Shown one piece after another: positions 11,860-21,954 of a stretch of DNA of 64,000 nucleotides. Source of the stretch: Zasmidium citrigriseum (Eukaryota; Ascomycota; Dothideomycetes; Mycosphaerellales; Mycosphaerellaceae); assembly GCA_002786025.1 (NCBI GenBank), contig NHNW01000008.1, positions 744,001-808,000 of the forward strand, read 5' to 3'. Position 1 is the stretch's first letter; every line of letters begins with the position of its first letter. A model generated the notes under the pieces. The model had not been told where the DNA came from. It worked only from the letters and a program-made list of their open reading frames with translations, and did not search any database. The position numbers were made by a program, and so were the translations under genes.

Positions 11860-12735
11860 TTAGCGCGAGTGCATATGAAGCAGAATGACCGCAATACCCT
11901 CGCGGATAGCTTGAGTACCGATCATTCCAGCATCCGCATGCCCAACAGCATAATGCTCGATCTTGTTGCTGGTTTGGTTCCTGAAGGCGCGGCTGATCTG
12001 ATGCTGCTGGAAATCTTGGAAACAAATTCCGTAGGTGCCACCGCCAAGGTCATACAAGTTGGAGAGGCTCAAGCGGTCGAGCGTCAGCTTCTCGCGTATG
12101 TGGTCGAGGACATCACGCCAACCGGAGCCGAGGCATCTGACACATCTGAAGGACAGCGATTTGAGGGTGGCCTTGTGCTGTGTGAGCACCTGCGTGAGGG
12201 CTGCGACTGGCGTGCCACCAAGGATGTTGTGGACGGTGATGCCAGTGAGCTGCGTCGAAGTCTCGCCTAGGACTTGAAGCAGATGGTGAACGGCTGTGGT
12301 AGGGTGCGACTGGCCGGACATGGAAGATCGCTGGTCTCCAATGACCTCGATCTCTTTCAGCGAAGGCAACATGCCAAGGAGCTGATGGAGGAGCTCACGC
12401 AGCGTCGTGGCATCTGTGTCAGTCGGGCGTCGGCGCGATTCGATGAAGACAACCTTACTCATCTTTTCAGCAGCAGTCAGACCTTGAATGACCTGAACAT
12501 TTTTGGTGAGGTCGTCAACGGTAAGGCGGACTCGCAGTACTGGGGTGTTGCGTGCAATGAAGACGTTGAAGGTGTTCGTCTCGATCTGCTTCGAGGTCTC
12601 CCGAAACGATGCGAGGTCCTTGTCGTCAAGGAGGCTCGCGATGTCGGATACGATCTCTGCTGGAACAGTGAGGAGAGAAGGTTTGCTCTTCTTGGCGCCC
12701 ATGTTGATGTCGGTAGTGGGTTGCTTAGCGTTCAT
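11860..12735 (-). CDS. F-box-like protein B (291 aa), tandem paralogue
   Basis: Second small F-box-type protein, in the same orientation as gene A and exactly the same coding length (876 bp). After a short Lys-rich start (MNAKQPTT, GAKKSKPS) comes the F-box-like pattern LLTVPAEIVSDIASLLDDKD and ASFRETSKQIETNTF. Shared with gene A are RNTPVLRVRLTV, VLTQHKATLKSLSF, RLSLSNLYD, GICFQDF and RNQTSNKIEHYAV. The two proteins are strongly diverged in between, so the duplication is not recent. Start at 12735 is the ATG nearest the conserved block; the frame remains open upstream to 12942 but that part looks like leader. Likely an SCF adaptor; substrate unknown. Confidence 0.75.
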   Translation of the reverse strand: MNAKQPTTDINMGAKKSKPSLLTVPAEIVSDIASLLDDKDLASFRETSKQIETNTFNVFIARNTPVLRVRLTVDDLTKNVQVIQGLTAAEKMSKVVFIESRRRPTDTDATTLRELLHQLLGMLPSLKEIEVIGDQRSSMSGQSHPTTAVHHLLQVLGETSTQLTGITVHNILGGTPVAALTQVLTQHKATLKSLSFRCVRCLGSGWRDVLDHIREKLTLDRLSLSNLYDLGGGTYGICFQDFQQHQISRAFRNQTSNKIEHYAVGHADAGMIGTQAIREGIAVILLHMHSR

Positions 12736-13214
12736 GGAAAAGTTTGCGAAGCGTGTTGGAGTGAATCTCTGCTGCGTGTGTCTCGAATGCCAGATTCGAG
12801 TGTGCACGAAAAGGTAAAGGTTGTGTAAAGTCAATATGTGAATGTGTCGAGCCGATAAATATGAGCTCGAAGACGATAGATCGCAATAGCATTCTTTGGA
12901 TGCAAAATGAATGGCCTTCATTCGAACAATGGCTTGTACCATCTACGCAGGCATTGTGACGACAAAGGGAAAGTCAACCATTGTCGACCACAGACAAAGC
13001 ATTGACCGCACCTGCGAGTTTGAACCATCCGCCATCGGCCAAGACAACGTTGATACTGGGACAGCAGGTATGCTGCAGCACCTTCAATGTCTTTTGGTTT
13101 TGCTTTGCATGGCGACTATGAAGGTTGCAAGCTCGTTCTTCTTGGTGCAAAATGGCTCCGTGAGGCCAAGACTGTCGTGAGAGGCGATGAGAACTTCAGT
13201 CTTGGTGCCTTCAT
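12736..13214. other. Upstream region of F-box gene B
   Basis: Nearly 480 bp with only short frames on both strands. The segment next to 12735 should hold the promoter of F-box gene B; an AT-rich TATTTAT-like element is present near 12855-12862. Nothing else is supported. Confidence 0.35.
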
Positions 13215-13631
13215 TCAGGAATCTATGTCTGTGTTCGACGTGGTATTGCTGATGATGTTTCGCCTGCTATTTCCAGTATCAACCAGGCCGCCGTGGGTAG
13301 GCTGACTAGCTTTCGACTGGATGTAACCGAATTCGCCTAAGGGCTCGAAGGGTGCGTAGAATGTGATGATCACTTCGCGACGTTCGTGCTGCACTTGTGT
13401 GACATTCCAGCTGGCGGCGGGAGCCAAGGGTTCGCCTCGGGAAACATGGAGCATGCTGACTGCATGACGCTGGTCGTCGCGCTGACCACCTCCAAATGAA
13501 ACAGCTCGCTTGGTCAATGGCGCTCCGAGGAAGATCGTGCATTTTCCAGTGTCATGCTTGCTGCGCCATCGAAAAGCTCCCGAGCTTGAGATACTGGAGT
13601 CCCACGCTCTGTGGCTGGTGACCTGTCTCAT
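13215..13631 (-). CDS. Possible hypothetical protein (138 aa)
   Basis: Weak candidate. The minus strand is open from beyond 13690 to 13215, and the first true ATG (MRQVTSHRAW) is at 13631; the codon at 13691 is TTG. The translation has a mixed, protein-like composition (for example FRWRSKHDTGKCTIFLG and EVIITFYAPFEPLGEFGY) but no domain I recognise. It may be one exon of a longer gene or a non-coding frame. It lies between F-box gene B and VFA1 with more than 300 bp on either side. Confidence 0.25.
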   Translation of the reverse strand: MRQVTSHRAWDSSISSSGAFRWRSKHDTGKCTIFLGAPLTKRAVSFGGGQRDDQRHAVSMLHVSRGEPLAPAASWNVTQVQHERREVIITFYAPFEPLGEFGYIQSKASQPTHGGLVDTGNSRRNIISNTTSNTDIDS

Positions 13632-13950
13632 GGCCAGACACGACCAACCACGAAGATCGCTGTGAACCAGATAGCTGTATGCAGGATGCAATGCAGGAGG
13701 TATCGCTCCGGTTTCGTGAACTAGTCGCGCCGTGCTGCGGAGCTAGCTACTCTCAGGCGCAATCGCCTGTTCAATGGCTCCCGTCACATCGGCAAGAAAC
13801 TTTCTCATAGTTTCCGGGCTGCATCGCAAGCCTTCTGCGCCGGGAACCAGGAGAGCTTCTCAAGACGCATTGTATGCTTTTGCTGGATAGAGTAGTGCCT
13901 GCCGGGGCTTGTTGATGGCCGAGGCATCGACTGAATGCAGAATGATCTCG

Positions 13951-14514
13951 TCAAGGCTCGCCTTTCGGAACACTTGGAAAGGCCGTTGGGTTTCGAAGTC
14001 GGTCCCGGTTCCTCTTCGCCTGGTCTGCGTCGCGCTTCTTCTGTATCCGGATCTGGAAGAACTGCTTGTGCAGCTCGAAGATGCGATTGCCCTCGATCTT
14101 CGCCTTCTCAGGTTCTTTCTTCTTCTCCAGCTCCTTGAGCTTCTCCTCTTTCTCCTTCTCATCCTTGTCATCCTCGTTCTCCTCCTTCTTCTTCTCTTCT
14201 TTGGGCTTCTCTCCGTCTTTCTCGTACTCCTTCTGCCGCCTGCGATCCAGCTTCTTGCGCATCTTCTCCTCAAACTCCTTCTTCACTTCCTCAATCTCCT
14301 TTTCGATTTCCTGGTCATGCTTCTTCTTGGCAATGTCCTCCGCATCTTTGGGAATCGCGAACTTGGTGTCATTAAGGTGTCCCGGGCATACGTAGAACCA
14401 ATCGCTGTTGTCCTCGGATATCAGGACTGTAGAACTTGGTCGGTAGCACACAAAGCAAGCCTTGGCGCCAGACTCTGCGACCAGGCGACGAAAGTAGAGG
14501 TTCTTGCTGGCCAT
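13951..14514 (-). CDS. VFA1: Vps4-associated protein 1 (Vfa1) (187 aa)
   Basis: Homologue of yeast Vfa1, an endosomal protein that binds the AAA-ATPase Vps4 and stimulates it in ESCRT-III disassembly. The N-terminal ~50 residues show the family zinc-binding signature with CFVCYRPSSTVLI and DWFYVCPGHLND. A long, highly charged Glu/Lys coiled-coil region follows (about residues 65-150), and the protein ends RNPTAFPSVPKGEP, typical of fungal members. Start ATG at 14514 (MASKNLYFRR) matches the conserved N-terminus. No introns. It is divergent from ARG4, with 230 bp between the two start codons, so the two share a promoter region. The antisense frame over the Glu/Lys tract is a codon-bias shadow. 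Confidence 0.9.
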   Translation of the reverse strand: MASKNLYFRRLVAESGAKACFVCYRPSSTVLISEDNSDWFYVCPGHLNDTKFAIPKDAEDIAKKKHDQEIEKEIEEVKKEFEEKMRKKLDRRRQKEYEKDGEKPKEEKKKEENEDDKDEKEKEEKLKELEKKKEPEKAKIEGNRIFELHKQFFQIRIQKKRDADQAKRNRDRLRNPTAFPSVPKGEP

Positions 14515-14609
14515 CCTGGCCTTCGTTCGCTGTGATGCCCAGCTGTGTTGTGAGCAGGTGATCTGGGGCCAAAAGATGGCAGATGACGGGTGAGGTACGC
14601 TAGCGTGAT

Positions 14610-14615
14610 AGTCAC
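14610..14615 (+). promoter_or_regulatory. CACGTG E-box in the VFA1-ARG4 promoter
   Basis: Palindromic CACGTG motif near 14611 in the shared divergent promoter, a binding sequence for bHLH factors in fungi. It lies about 100 bp upstream of the VFA1 start and 130 bp upstream of ARG4. Function is inferred only from the motif. Confidence 0.25.
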
Positions 14616-14664
14616 GTGTCGACGCGATAACGCAGCTTGGAGATCTCGCCAGAAAAAGTTCGGA

Positions 14665-14670
14665 TGACTC
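14665..14670 (+). promoter_or_regulatory. Gcn4/CPC1-type core site TGACTC before ARG4
   Basis: TGACTC, the core recognised by the amino-acid starvation regulator (Gcn4 in yeast, CPC1/CpcA in filamentous fungi), lies 80 bp upstream of the argininosuccinate lyase start. Arginine genes are classical cross-pathway control targets, so the site is plausible, but a six-base motif occurs often by chance. Confidence 0.4.
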
Positions 14671-14744
14671 CCGACATCGAAACAAGAGCCATTGAACATA
14701 GAACACACTTTCAATTTGACCTTCCGCACTCTCAATTGCTCAAA

Positions 14745-16203
14745 ATGGCTTCAGGTAACGATGCTCCTGCAGCGGGAAAGCTGTATGTGACAAGCAGTAT
14801 CTTCAAACATCTCACAGCTAACAACATGAAGATGGGGAGGCCGATTCACTGGCGGAACGGATCCTATAATGGTCCAGTACAACGAATCCATCTACTTTGA
14901 CCGGGCTTTCTACTCTCAAGACATCCGGGGCAGCATCGCCTACGCCAGAGCCAACACCAAGACTGGCCTCCTGACCGAGCGAGAATTCGCCGAGATCGAG
15001 CGAGGCTTCAAACAGGTCCTCCAAGAATGGCAGGACGGCACCTTCGACATCAAGCCCGGCGTCGACGAAGATATACACACGGCCAACGAAAGGCGACTGG
15101 GCGAGATCATCGGCAAGGAGATTGCCGGCAAGCTGCACACTGGACGAAGCCGGAACGACCAAGTCGCGACTGACATGCGATTGTGGCTGCGGGATCAACT
15201 GGAGCAGCTGGAGAGTTATCTTGTTGCTTTCCTGAAGGTGATTGCTGCTCGTGCTGAGAAGGAGATCGAGCATGTCATGCCCGGCTACACTCACCTGCAG
15301 CGTGCTCAACCCATTCGGTGGAGTCACTGGATGCTTCTCTACGGCTCGTTCTTTGCTTCGGATCTGGAGAGACTACGAGAGGTGCGTGCCCGTATCAACA
15401 AGTCACCGCTCGGCTGCGGAGCTCTTGCTGGCAACCCATTCAACATCGATCGGGAAGCCATTGCAAAGGAGCTTGGCTTCGACGGTTTGATTATGAACTC
15501 CATGGCCGGTGTGGGTGACCGTGATTTCGTGGTCGAGACCATGCAGTGGGGCACTATGCTCATGACACATCTCTCCCGCTGGGCAGAGGACTTGATCATC
15601 TACTCGTCGGGAGAGTTCTCCTTTGTCAAGCTCGCAGATACCTACTCCACCGGCTCTTCCCTCATGCCACAGAAGAAGAACCCCGACTCTCTGGAACTCA
15701 TCCGCGGCAAGTCTGGACGTGCCTTCGGTCACATGACCGGCCTTATGATGAGCATCAAGGGCATCCCATCGACTTACAACAAAGACCTTCAGGAATCTGT
15801 CGAACCCATGTTGGATCACATCAAGACCGTCGGCGACAGCGTGCAAATTGCCACTGGTGTCCTCTCGACCCTGAACATTCAGCCAGAGAACATGCTCAAA
15901 TCCCTCTCACCGGACATGCTGGCGACCGATCTTGCCGACTACCTCGTCCGCAAGGGTGTGCCGTTCCGAGAGACTCATCACATCTCCGGACGGGTCGTTG
16001 CTTTGGCCGAGAATGAGGGCAAGCCAATGGATACACTGACTTTCGAGCAGCTGCAGAGCGTTGACCAGCGTTTTGAGAAGGATGTCCTCAAGGTGTTCGA
16101 CTACCAGAAGAGTGTTGAGATGCGATCTGCAAAAGGTGGTACCAGCCGAAGTGCCGTGATGGAGCAGATCGAGGCCATCAAGAAGACGCTTGCTGTCAAC
16201 TAG
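14745..16203 (+). CDS. ARG4: Argininosuccinate lyase (469 aa, 2 exons)
   Basis: Argininosuccinate lyase, last step of arginine synthesis (argininosuccinate to arginine plus fumarate). Exon 1 is 14745-14782, exon 2 is 14832-16203; the 49-bp intron restores KLWGGRFTGGTDPIMVQYNE across the junction, the invariant family N-terminus. The fumarase/aspartase superfamily signature GSSLMPQKKNPDSLE lies near residue 290, and TGRSRNDQVATD and GYTHLQRAQPIRWSHW are conserved substrate-site segments. Length 469 aa matches fungal enzymes (about 465). Because exon 1 is only 38 bp, a gene finder could miss it and start at the internal ATG at 14869. Divergent from VFA1; a TGACTC site precedes it. Confidence 0.97.
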
Positions 16204-16311
16204 GAAATTTTTGAACAAGAGGAGGATTGCTACTTGCATGTATCACTACGCGAGCCTGTATCGATACCTAGATTTCTGGGACCGGCTAATGAAAAGTTTA
16301 GTGTTAAACTT

Positions 16312-17772
16312 CTAGGCTTCTATCTCTACCCTACTGCTGGCAACGACCTCAAGTGCACCCGAATTCAGATCCCATCCAGCTTCTTCTAATCGTTTCTCAT
16401 AAGTGCTGAAAAGCATAGAAGACGATTCTCTGGCTTCTCTCATGGACTCCAAGCCCGGCTCCAGACCACCTACTTTCCTTCCCTCTGCACAAGCCACTTC
16501 GAGACCTTGCCACCAAGCTCTCAACATGTCCTTTGGAGTCGCGCTCTTCTTCAACACGATGAACAAGCTCATCCTCCCCGGATGAGAACCTTTGTCGTGC
16601 CACATGATATAGGGGCCCGACTGGTAGACGGAGAGAACTTGCTCCAGGTAATCGTCTTCGAGCGAAGTCGACTTGGTAGTCTCGTGCTGCTTCGACACAG
16701 TTTTCAGTAGCCGAGACATCGAAGCTCCGACAGCACAATGGCCAACAATCCGGTCGTCGCTTCGCCTGAGTACACCATCCCTCTCAAAAATCCTCTCCTT
16801 CGCCGAAATCTCCTCCGGCGTAGGCACACGTCCGGCCTTCAAAGAATGATACACCAACGTCGCCCGCTGGCGATTCAGCGTCCTCATACTAACCGCCCTG
16901 ACAGCCCTCCGATTCGTCTCCAAATGAATCGCAAGCAACAGAATTAACGCCGTCCACGTCGCCGTCTGCGACGTAATCCACGAAACCACCAAACTCCCCG
17001 CCCACATCCCCACCAGCGTAATAACAGTCTCCTGACTCGAATCCTTCGCATTCAACTCCCCCAAATTCCCCCACTTGGCAAAATGCGCACTCAAACTAGC
17101 CTTCGCACTCCCCGCCGCAACCCCACAAAGCGAACGCAGAACACTACTAAAACTCAGCACAAACACCCGGATCGACTTGGGAAAAACCGGGGAGATCATA
17201 TCGAGGATGAAGCCCGTGTCGTTCAAGATGTCCGCGAGCAGGCGGTACATCTTGCACTCGGGCTCGAAGGCCATGCCGAAGCGGTAGGCGAAGAGGATTG
17301 TGGCCAGGCGGCCGATGGATTCTTGGAAGATGGAGAGGAGGAGGGCGGCGGTTGGGGAGGCTTCTGCGTCGCCGACGCCGACGCTGGAGAGGACGGCGCG
17401 GGAGGAGAGGAGGCTGGCTATGCTGCTGGAGAAGGCTTGGAGGGAGTCGTAGATTTGGTATCTTCATGGACATCTATCAGCGAGATGTGGGTTTGATTTG
17501 GGGTGGTTTGGCTCACTCGAGATAATCATGTGTTACGCTGTGTGGATACCCCACAGGCAGAAAGACATCTAGCCCTTTCTGCCATAGCGACTTCGAATCT
17601 GAGGGCGGCTACTAATTTGTCAGAAAACAAATCAATAATCTCCATCATCTCTCACAACAAGTCACCTTACAATAACATCCACTCTGGCATGCCCCTTTCC
17701 ACCCTCAGACTGCACATACGTGGCGGTGACATTTCCCGCCTCATCAAACTCGGTGATTCGTGGTGGCACCAT
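16312..17772 (-). CDS. RUS/DUF647 family membrane protein (447 aa, 4 exons)
   Basis: Member of the RUS (root UVB sensitive, DUF647) family, conserved from fungi to plants and animals, with no settled biochemical role in fungi. I resolve three exons by splicing: 17772-17671, 17608-17517 and 17461-16312, adding to 448 codons (so three, not four, coding exons). Motifs across the joins are conserved: FLPVGYPHSVTHDYLE, then YQIYDSLQAFSSSIASLLSS, then RFGMAFEPECKMYRLLADI and DCISP-like ISPVFPKSIR. Hydrophobic stretches near TLVGMWAGSLVVSWI and TALILLLAIHLE suggest membrane segments. Start is the first ATG giving the short leader MVPPRITEFDEAG. It is divergent from the reductase-like gene at 18112. 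Confidence 0.88.
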
Positions 17773-18111
17773 GTTGTCGATCACTTTGTCTGATCAAGCG
17801 AGACTGGAGTGATGTTGCCACTTGTCATTGGGATGTGAGGTTTCATCCCTGGACAGGGGTGAGGTATTGTCTGACGAGCACGTGAGAATGAGGAACCCGG
17901 TTCGAAGCACGGAACTCTGTTTAAGCTTTTGGTTTCGTCCTTGGTTCGGCGGGAGGGACCGAGATGGCGTCACGATTGGACGGTGGCTGGCTGGTAAACA
18001 GAAAGACATCTCTTCTTCTTTCCCTGACGATACCAGGTCGTCTTTGGCCGTCTGAAGCGCCGGCGGACGTGAATGAGAAGGTGGACTGAGTGCAGACGAT
18101 ACGACACGACA
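17773..18111. other. Divergent promoter between RUS gene and reductase gene
   Basis: 339 bp between two divergent start codons. Short frames on both strands, none supportable. No named regulatory motif recognised. Confidence 0.4.
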
Positions 18112-19059
18112 ATGCCGATCATGGAGCTCGTCCCGGGCATCTTCCCGCCCTCACGCGAGAACTGGGAGATCATCGCCTACGCTTGGCAGTTCTTCCCACT
18201 CGTGAGTGAACATCACCCCAAGATATCACAGCAAGATATCCTCCAATACTAACATCATGTCTAGTTCACAGCGATCCAATGGTTCACAGACTTCTACCCC
18301 CAAGGCAAAACCTCCATCCCCTCCAAATACAACCTCCCGGGAAAATACGCCTGGGCCCTAATGGAATCCCCCGGCTTCCTCACAGTCCTGTACTGCATGA
18401 CCACAATTCCCCAAAGCGGCCGCACAACCCTCGCGGAAGGCGGTCTGCCCTGGGCGAACTGGACCATGGCCGGAATGTACACGCTGCACTACCTCTACCG
18501 CGCCATCCTGTCCCCGCTGTACCTCAACCCCTCCATGTCGCCTATCCACCCGCTAGTCTTTGTTTGTGCGTTTGCGTGGCAGGTGTGTAATGGGCTTTCC
18601 CTCGGGGGGTGGCTGGGTGGGTATGGACCTACGACGACGCAGGATTGGGCGGGACGGGTCTATGAGATTGAAGTGGGTATGGTGCTTTGGGGGTGGAGTC
18701 TTATGGGGAATATCTTTCATGATGACGACCTCCGGGAGATCCGACGCTCCGCTGCACGCCGCCAGCAGGCTCAGGCTGAGAAGGACGGGAAGCCTGTTGA
18801 GGGCGTGGAGAAGTTGTACATGATGCCCAAGAATGGGCTCTTTCATTATGTCCTGTACCCGCATTACCTCTGCGAGTGGTGCGAGTGGGCGGCGTTCTGG
18901 CTGATCGGCGGTTGGAACTGTGTGCCTGCGAGGAGCTTTTTGCTCAATGAGATTGCGACGATGTTGCCCAGGGCGTTGGCTGGGAAGAGGTGGTATTTGG
19001 AGAAGTTTGGCAAGGAGAGGGTAGGCAATCGCAAGGCGGTGATTCCGGGGATTTTGTGA
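18112..19059 (+). CDS. Steroid 5-alpha-reductase-like membrane enzyme (294 aa, 2 exons)
   Basis: 3-oxo-5-alpha-steroid 4-dehydrogenase family protein, an ER integral-membrane NADPH-dependent reductase of double bonds in steroids or related lipids; the substrate here is unknown. Exons are 18112-18201 and 18265-19059 (phase 0 junction, 295 codons). The C-terminal family block is clear: GLFHYVLYPHYLCEWCEWAAFWLIGG, broken here as GLFHYVLYPHYLCEW then CEWAAFWLIGG, which in characterised enzymes contributes to the cofactor site, and the C-terminal W-YLEKFGKER region. Several hydrophobic helices are visible (around residues 20-35, 65-80, 90-110, 120-140, 155-175). An alternative ATG lies at 18121. 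Absence of a catalytic assay or search leaves the exact subfamily open. Confidence 0.85.
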
Positions 19060-19387
19060 GGCGGTTGTGTTTGGTGGATGTGTTTTGTGATTTCCGAAAG
19101 CAAAGGGTATCTAATGATGCTTCTCGCTAATGTGGATGGCGGATGAGCAGGCATGTGGCCTGTCGGGATGCTTTTGTTTCCCAAGACTGTACATTGAATG
19201 TCAATGGCGCCGTCAATTGATCCTTTTCCACCGGGCCTCCTGCTTGTCCTCCTCTTTAACCATTCTCCTTGCTTCCTCTGCTCCTGCAGCGTCCCTTGTG
19301 GCTGCCCCAGGTCGAGTCTGTACCACAGCTCAAGGCTGGATGATACTGTAAATGTTGGTATAATGCTCTTGCCTTCACCGACTCCCT
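19060..19387. other. Convergent 3' ends
   Basis: 328 bp between two convergent genes; must hold both polyadenylation regions. No gene or clear signal recognised. Confidence 0.4.
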
Positions 19388-21954
19388 TCACCCCTGTCCA
19401 CCCACAAAGAAATCAAACCCCTCAGTGCCCACCAAAGCACTCGTATCATTCTCCGCCAGCTGCTCTAACAAGCTCAAGAAAGGATCACTCTCCGCCTCGA
19501 CATGTCCATTCTCGGTGCTCGAACTCACACCACTTGGCGTGCTTTGGTCAAAAGACCCAGCAGCACCGTTCATTGCAGGATCATACTGATTATGATTCGT
19601 TGGCTTGTTCAGCGTAAGGGCAGACTGAATCGGACTAAACGCAAAGTTGGGCGTGAATGTGCCTTGGAAGAGCATGGGGTTTGGATCTTGATCTTGGATG
19701 GACGATGAAGGCTCTGGGATTTGGTGATTGTTGCCGTTGAGTTGGACCGTGGGTGGCATGCTTTCAGCGGAGGGCTCTTCTTCGATTGTGGCGTGGATTG
19801 TGGAGGAGTCCGGTTTCGGGGTTGGATAGGGTAGGGAGGATGTGGTTGATCGGCGTTTCTTGGTCTTTCGGACCGCGCCCGGGAAGTGGTTTGGTTGAGA
19901 TGGGACCGTGGGTTGGTAGACGTCGGGCAGGAATTGGGCGGGCCAGACATCGGTTTGGTGGGAGAAGCCGTCGAATGCCGAGACGTTCTCATATGAAGCG
20001 TCGACAACGACGTCAGAGAACGTGACGTGTGCTCCGTCGATGTATGAGCCCGGATATCGATCGAAGAAGTCTTCCATCTGGAACACTGGCGAGAATCGCA
20101 TGGGGTTCGAAGCAAGAGACTTCACAAGTTGACCATGGCTTGCGTAGACGGTCTGAAGGGTATCTCGTTGATGCTGAACGCCAGTCCAGATGGATCGAAG
20201 CTCAAATAGCTGGGCCATCTCCCTTGACAGGAACTCTGCGCTGTGGCAGAAGGCATCGCCGTCGCGGTACGACATGTAGTGAGCTCCATGGACGTGGATG
20301 GTACCGGCAGTGCAGATACAATACCCCACGAATGAAGGCCAGTCCAGCAACGCTGTGTTCTTTCCAATCTCAACAAGCTCCGCAATAGCGTTCGCATGCA
20401 GGAAGCACAGGTTCGTCGCCTCAATCTGCCAAGATTGATTCTGTCCAGTGCCCGAAAGCTCTGCCAGATCGACAGGCAAGAAAGGCCGGTAGATCAGGCA
20501 GTGAATCAAATGGTAGATCAATTTGCTCAAAACGAGCGTCGAGCTGTCGTGGGATCCGAACAGGGTATCGATCGAAGTAAAGACATCTTGTGTTGCAGCC
20601 GCCCAGTAATCGAGATCGGACCGGATCCTGGACAGCGTAGATTGCGCGTGCCAGGGGAAGTGCGAATCGCCCTTGACGCCACCAGCGGCTAAGTATCGAT
20701 TCGTTACACCAAGCACTCGAACGATCTCGACCAGCATGCTGTTGCTCCCTTGGCCTGCATTTGCCGCTCCTGAGGCATAACCTAGGCTGGATCCATTGGG
20801 AAAGTAGCTGCCGTCGACCCAGACCTGTGAGCCTGGCGGTTGCCAGCCTGGGAGTTTGAGATGTATTGATTCGTGTGAGATTAGTGAGGGTCGCTTGGAG
20901 CCGCTGACGGTGAAGCAGTCCATGAGATAGCAGGTCCAGAACAGCTTTCGGCGGCCTTCGCGCTCGGAGGTAGAGATTCGAAGTTCAGCTGGGAGTTCGC
21001 GGTGGAGGTTCAGCGCCAACGCCATGCTTACTGCATGTGTTAGTACCATATAGCATCTCTTTCCTTTTCCGTTCTGAAAGTTTGCCATGGCGAGTAGTAG
21101 CAGTGCTTGCAGGTTGTCGATGCTCGGTTCATCAACATCAATCTCTGCCCTCGATCGCACCACGTAGTCCTGGCTTGATCGAATGGCACCTTGTGTACCT
21201 CCACAGAGTTGAGGGACGTATCGGATTGATACGGCGTGGATCGCATTCACCAAGAAGCGCGGCAATCGGCCATCTCGTAGTCTCTGTCTCGTTGCGGTCT
21301 CGTCCAAGATGTAGTAAGGCTTGTTGTGTACGCGCGCGAAATATGTATCCAGTAGAGCGTCAGTGAAAGCGAGTGCCTCATGTGCTGGTGGCGCTGGTTC
21401 AACCGGTATTGGGTTCGATCTGACCTGCTGAATCTCTGGCATGTCTGCTTCTGGTCGTGGCGGCGATGGCTGAACAGGTGCCTTCTGGCCAGCGTCCCCA
21501 TTGACTTCCTTTGGCTCTTGCGTTGGGCTTGAAGACTCTCCACCTTCTGGCGAGGTCGACTTCTGCTCATCCTTCAATCGTTTCTCCAGGCCATTGACGC
21601 GCTTCAAAAGCGCTTCCAACACGTCTGTTTTTGGGCCACGCTTCTTTGGTATAGCATCTAGAATACGCATCAGCAAAGTTCAGCCATCTCAACTTGAATA
21701 CTCACCATAGACACAAGGGCAATTGAAGACCTGGCAAGCCTCACAGCTGGGCTTCAGTCTGTTGCACTTGATCTGCCAACTATCAGTCCAAGATCTCGCC
21801 AGACAGGTAAGACACGTCCAACCTTTCGCTTCCTGCACGACTTGCAATTCATAGCCTCCTTCTGCTCCGTCGCCTTCCTGACCTGCAGGCGGTCAATACC
21901 GACTTGCGGCCGAGCCATAGCCATCATCGCGCTGTCGTTCTCCATAACGGCCAT
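19388..21954 (-). CDS. Zn(II)2Cys6 transcription factor (822 aa, 3 exons)
   Basis: Fungal zinc-cluster regulator. Exons are 21954-21823, 21772-21706 and 21657-19388 (823 codons, phases agree). The binuclear cluster is assembled across the first intron: NCKSCRKRK joined to [20 protein letters not shown], giving the canonical spacing C-x2-C-x6-C-x6-C-x2-C-x6-C at about residues 36-62. A basic linker (PKKRGPK) and a Leu-spaced coiled coil ([15 protein letters not shown]) follow, then a fungal-specific middle homology domain near residues 190-480 (including [16 protein letters not shown]). The C-terminal third is Ser/Pro/Asn-rich. Start is the first ATG of a cluster (MAV, then MEN). Target pathway not deducible; it is followed upstream by 1.3 kb without a gene. 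Confidence 0.88.

Noticed and set aside
13909..14535. 208-codon Leu/Phe-rich plus frame that looks like a membrane protein
   Set aside because: Antisense to the Glu/Lys coiled coil of Vfa1; GAG and AAG runs read as CTC and CTT on the other strand.
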